Positions 5,443-7,578 of a stretch of DNA of 7,578 bases are shown here, piece by piece (the first letter of the stretch is position 1; each line of letters begins with the position of its first letter). This stretch comes from Lachnospiraceae bacterium. Its GTDB lineage: Bacteria > Bacillota_A > Clostridia > Lachnospirales > Lachnospiraceae. The notes below the pieces were generated by a model. The model was not told the DNA's origin. It saw nothing but the letters and a program-made list of their open reading frames with translations, and made no database searches. The translations under genes and the position numbers were made by a program. The DNA lies in NCBI GenBank assembly GCA_009774655.1, contig VSOD01000204.1:1-7578 (forward strand), read 5' to 3'.

Positions 5443-6196
5443 AGAGAGTGTTGTAATTTTTAAAAATTATATGGGATTTCACCAGCACAGATATCTGGCG
5501 TTCCTCTATCTGGGGATTCTGCTGTATCTGTGGTTTGCGGAGAAGGACAGGCACCGGCGGGCGGTATTTGTCTATGCGCCGACATTGCTTTTGGTGATGT
5601 TTTTCTGTCCGCTGTTCCGTAAGCTGTTTGTGCGGCTGCTGGACGATTCCGAGACTTACTACAGGCTGCTGTGGCTGCTGCAGATGAGCCTGGTCAGCGC
5701 CTACGGTGTGATCAGGCTGTGCGCCGCTCACCGCAGGATCGGAACGGCGCTTGCTTGCCTGCTGATCCTGTTCGGCGGCGACTATGTGTATGACAGCGAA
5801 CATATTTCGAAGGCGGAGAATGCCTATCATCTTCCGCAGGAGACGGTGGATATCGCAGAGATGATCGAGCCGCCGGAAGGGCGGATCACGGCGCTTGTGC
5901 CGGCAGACCTGATCTATTATATCCGGCAGTACAGCTCAAACATCGAACTGCCTTACGGGCGGGAGATGCTGATCTCGAGATGGGCCTACCATCATCCCAT
6001 GTATGAGGCGATGGAAGAGGCGGAAGTGATCGAGACGGAGACCTTCGTGGAGCTGGCACGGGAATACCCCTGCGCCTACATCATCCTGAAAGAGGACAGG
6101 GAGACGACGGAGCCGCTGACGGCATACGGCTATGAAGTGTACGGGCAGGTAGACGAGTTTGTGATCTATCGGGATTTGGAGACCGGTATGGAGTGA
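5426..6196 (+). CDS. Membrane protein with soluble C-terminal domain, probable C-terminal half of the split DUF6077-like gene
   Basis: 256 residues if started at ATG 5426, though only a distant AAAGGG (5405-5410, 15 nt away) could serve as ribosome site. The N-terminal half is membrane-spanning (about 23-37, 46-62, 82-98, 106-118). The rest is soluble, with SKAENAYHLPQETVDIAEMI (128-147), then ALVPADLIYYIRQYSSNIEL (156-175) and PYGREM (176-181). I recall the combination of a KAEN-type stretch, a (Y)IRQY stretch and a YGREM motif from the C-terminal region of DUF6077-type proteins, where it follows the membrane part on the same chain. The LLDDSETYYRLLWLLQMSL segment (71-89) also fits that arrangement. 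The combined length with the upstream gene, about 650 residues, matches what I remember for the family. It ends 4 nt before the MBOAT gene, whose Shine-Dalgarno GGAG lies inside its last codons. Confidence 0.62.
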   Translation: MWGIFLESVVIFKNYMGFHQHRYLAFLYLGILLYLWFAEKDRHRRAVFVYAPTLLLVMFFCPLFRKLFVRLLDDSETYYRLLWLLQMSLVSAYGVIRLCAAHRRIGTALACLLILFGGDYVYDSEHISKAENAYHLPQETVDIAEMIEPPEGRITALVPADLIYYIRQYSSNIELPYGREMLISRWAYHHPMYEAMEEAEVIETETFVELAREYPCAYIILKEDRETTEPLTAYGYEVYGQVDEFVIYRDLETGME

Positions 6197-6200
6197 AGCG

Positions 6201-7578
6201 ATGTTATTTAATTCCTATATTTTTGTATTTTTGTTTTTCCCCATATGTCTGGCCGGTTATTATGGTCTGCTGCACCTGCAGAAAAAGGAGGCTGCTGGGA
6301 TTTTTCTGACAGCTATGTCATTTTGGTTCTACGGCTATTTCAATGTTTCCTATCTGCTGATCATGGTCTGCAGCATCGCGGGGAATTACCTGTTTCACAG
6401 GCTTTTGTCGCGCAGGCCGGCAAAAGCGCTGGTGACAGCGGCAGTGGCGGCCAATCTGGGCGTGCTGTTCTATTTCAAGTATTTCGATTTTTTCCTGTCT
6501 ACCGTCAATGCGGTGTTTGGTACGTCGGCGGCGCTGCGGGGGATTCTGCTGCCGCTGGGGATCAGCTTTTTCACCTTCCAGCAGATTTCCTTTGTTGTGG
6601 ACACGTACCGGGGAGAGGTGAAGGACTGTCCTTTCGTCACATATGCGCTGTTTGTGTCCTTCTTTCCGCAGCTGATCGCGGGGCCGATCGTCAATCATTC
6701 CGAGATGCTGCCGCAGTTTCACAGTCTGGGGAAGAAACCGGTGCAGTGGGAGAAGATTGCCGGGGGTTTTGGCCTTTTTATCCTCGGGCTGGCGAAAAAG
6801 GTGCTGCTGGCGGACACTTTCGGGGCGGGCGTGGATTTCGGCTATGCCGGCCTGTCGGCGCTTGGCCGGGCGGATGCGGTGGTGGTCATTCTGAGCTATG
6901 CGCTGCAGTTGTATTTTGATTTCAGCGGATACTGCGACATGGCCAGGGGGATCGGCAGGATGCTTGGAATCGAGATCCCGGTCAACTTCGATTCGCCTTA
7001 CAAGGCCGTTAACATCATTGATTTCTGGAAACGATGGCATATTACGCTGAACCGTTTTTTTACGAAATACGTGTATATTCCGCTGGGCGGCAACCGCAGA
7101 GGGCCGGCCAGAATGTACTTGAATCTGCTTGTCGTCTTCCTCTTAAGCGGTCTCTGGCACGGCGCCGGGTGGCACTATCTTGTGTGGGGCGCCATGCACG
7201 GCGTTCTCTATGCGGCGACCAGATTCTGGCAGAAATACAGGGCGGGCAGAGGCGGCATGCGGCGTGAAGCAAAACATAGATTTATGACGATTGTGTCACA
7301 AATATCGGTATTTCTGTATGTGGCAGTGGCGTGGGTGTATTTCCGGGCGGAGAGTGTTGCCCAGGCCAACCGGATGCTGCTTACGGCGATTCGGGGGCCG
7401 GTGCAGAAGCTCTCCATGGAGCTGGCGGACTGTTTCAGGCTGGACGAGTTCTGGTATGTGTTAAAGGTACTGCATCTGGACAATATGGCCTACAGCAGAT
7501 ATATCCTGATGTGGCTGCTGCTGGCGGCGGGGCTGTATCTGTCCATGGTCGGCAAAAATGCGGCCGGGCGGGTGGAGC
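6201..7578 (+). CDS. MBOAT-family membrane O-acyltransferase (AlgI/PatA/DltB-like), 3' end outside the window
   Basis: 459 residues are visible and the frame is still open at the window edge. GGAG (6190-6193) is 7 nt before ATG 6201. Family landmarks in order: LPLGISFFTFQQISFVVDTY (117-136), FFPQLIAGPIVN (154-165), LYFDFSGYCDMARG (237-250), NFDSPYKAVNIIDFWKRWHI (262-281), FFTKYVYIPLGGN (286-298) and SGLWHGAGWHYLVWGAMHG (316-334). H320 in GLWHG is the expected catalytic histidine, and the WKRWH histidine (H280) is also present. Such enzymes move acyl groups across the membrane onto extracytoplasmic polysaccharides, teichoic acids or alginate, usually with an AlgJ/AlgX or SGNH-type partner encoded next to them, which would lie beyond this window. 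It is co-transcribed with the membrane-protein gene(s) upstream. The gene is intact as far as seen. The substrate is unknown. Confidence 0.92.
   Translation, partial: MLFNSYIFVFLFFPICLAGYYGLLHLQKKEAAGIFLTAMSFWFYGYFNVSYLLIMVCSIAGNYLFHRLLSRRPAKALVTAAVAANLGVLFYFKYFDFFLSTVNAVFGTSAALRGILLPLGISFFTFQQISFVVDTYRGEVKDCPFVTYALFVSFFPQLIAGPIVNHSEMLPQFHSLGKKPVQWEKIAGGFGLFILGLAKKVLLADTFGAGVDFGYAGLSALGRADAVVVILSYALQLYFDFSGYCDMARGIGRMLGIEIPVNFDSPYKAVNIIDFWKRWHITLNRFFTKYVYIPLGGNRRGPARMYLNLLVVFLLSGLWHGAGWHYLVWGAMHGVLYAATRFWQKYRAGRGGMRREAKHRFMTIVSQISVFLYVAVAWVYFRAESVAQANRMLLTAIRGPVQKLSMELADCFRLDEFWYVLKVLHLDNMAYSRYILMWLLLAAGLYLSMVGKNAAGRVE

Noticed and set aside
6245..6919. 224-codon + strand frame inside the MBOAT gene
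   Set aside because: It is the +1-type shadow of the MBOAT frame, which carries all family motifs without interruption.

Overview
The window looks like a piece of a Clostridia chromosome, most likely Lachnospiraceae. GC is moderate, Shine-Dalgarno sites are purine-rich, promoters are SigA-like, and the mix of families (C-terminal part of a family 2 glycosyltransferase, UPF0104 flippase-like protein, DUF6077-like membrane protein, MBOAT acyltransferase) is typical of envelope and surface-glycan regions in that group. The assignment rests on protein style and context, not on a database search.

Layout. Positions 2-331 hold the 3' end of a family 2 glycosyltransferase gene on the + strand, interrupted by an in-frame TAA at 83-85. 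A non-coding stretch (332-479) carries two adjacent hairpins, one of them very long. Two overlapping + strand genes follow: a permuted papain-like (NlpC/P60 or YiiX-like) protein (480-1130) and a UPF0104 / lysylphosphatidylglycerol-flippase-like membrane protein (1120-2202). A strong promoter built on the end of the flippase gene drives a 49-residue protein (2250-2399) that ends at a probable bidirectional terminator (2401-2455). Converging on it from the minus strand is a 518-residue FAD-dependent oxidoreductase related to UDP-galactopyranose mutase and protoporphyrinogen oxidase (4036 down to 2480). The 4037-4250 spacer holds a + strand promoter with an 8-bp dyad. It leads into a membrane-protein operon: a polytopic protein (4251-5375), a second membrane/soluble protein (5426-6196), and an MBOAT O-acyltransferase (6201 to the window end, incomplete).

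How they fit together. The genes point to export and decoration of cell-surface glycans or lipids: a glycosyltransferase, a possible lipid-handling flippase and papain-fold enzyme, a sugar-nucleotide-type flavoenzyme, a large membrane protein and an O-acyltransferase. No CRISPR array, RNA gene, insertion sequence or recognisable defence system is visible.

The most notable observations are two apparent gene disruptions in this surface-glycan region. One is a nonsense codon in the glycosyltransferase. The other is a split of what looks like one ~650-residue DUF6077-type gene into two reading frames, where two +1 shifts, one in a run of seven T, would restore continuity. A third point of interest is a small-protein gene outside the reach of usual length cut-offs, with a near-consensus extended -10 promoter and an extended Shine-Dalgarno match.
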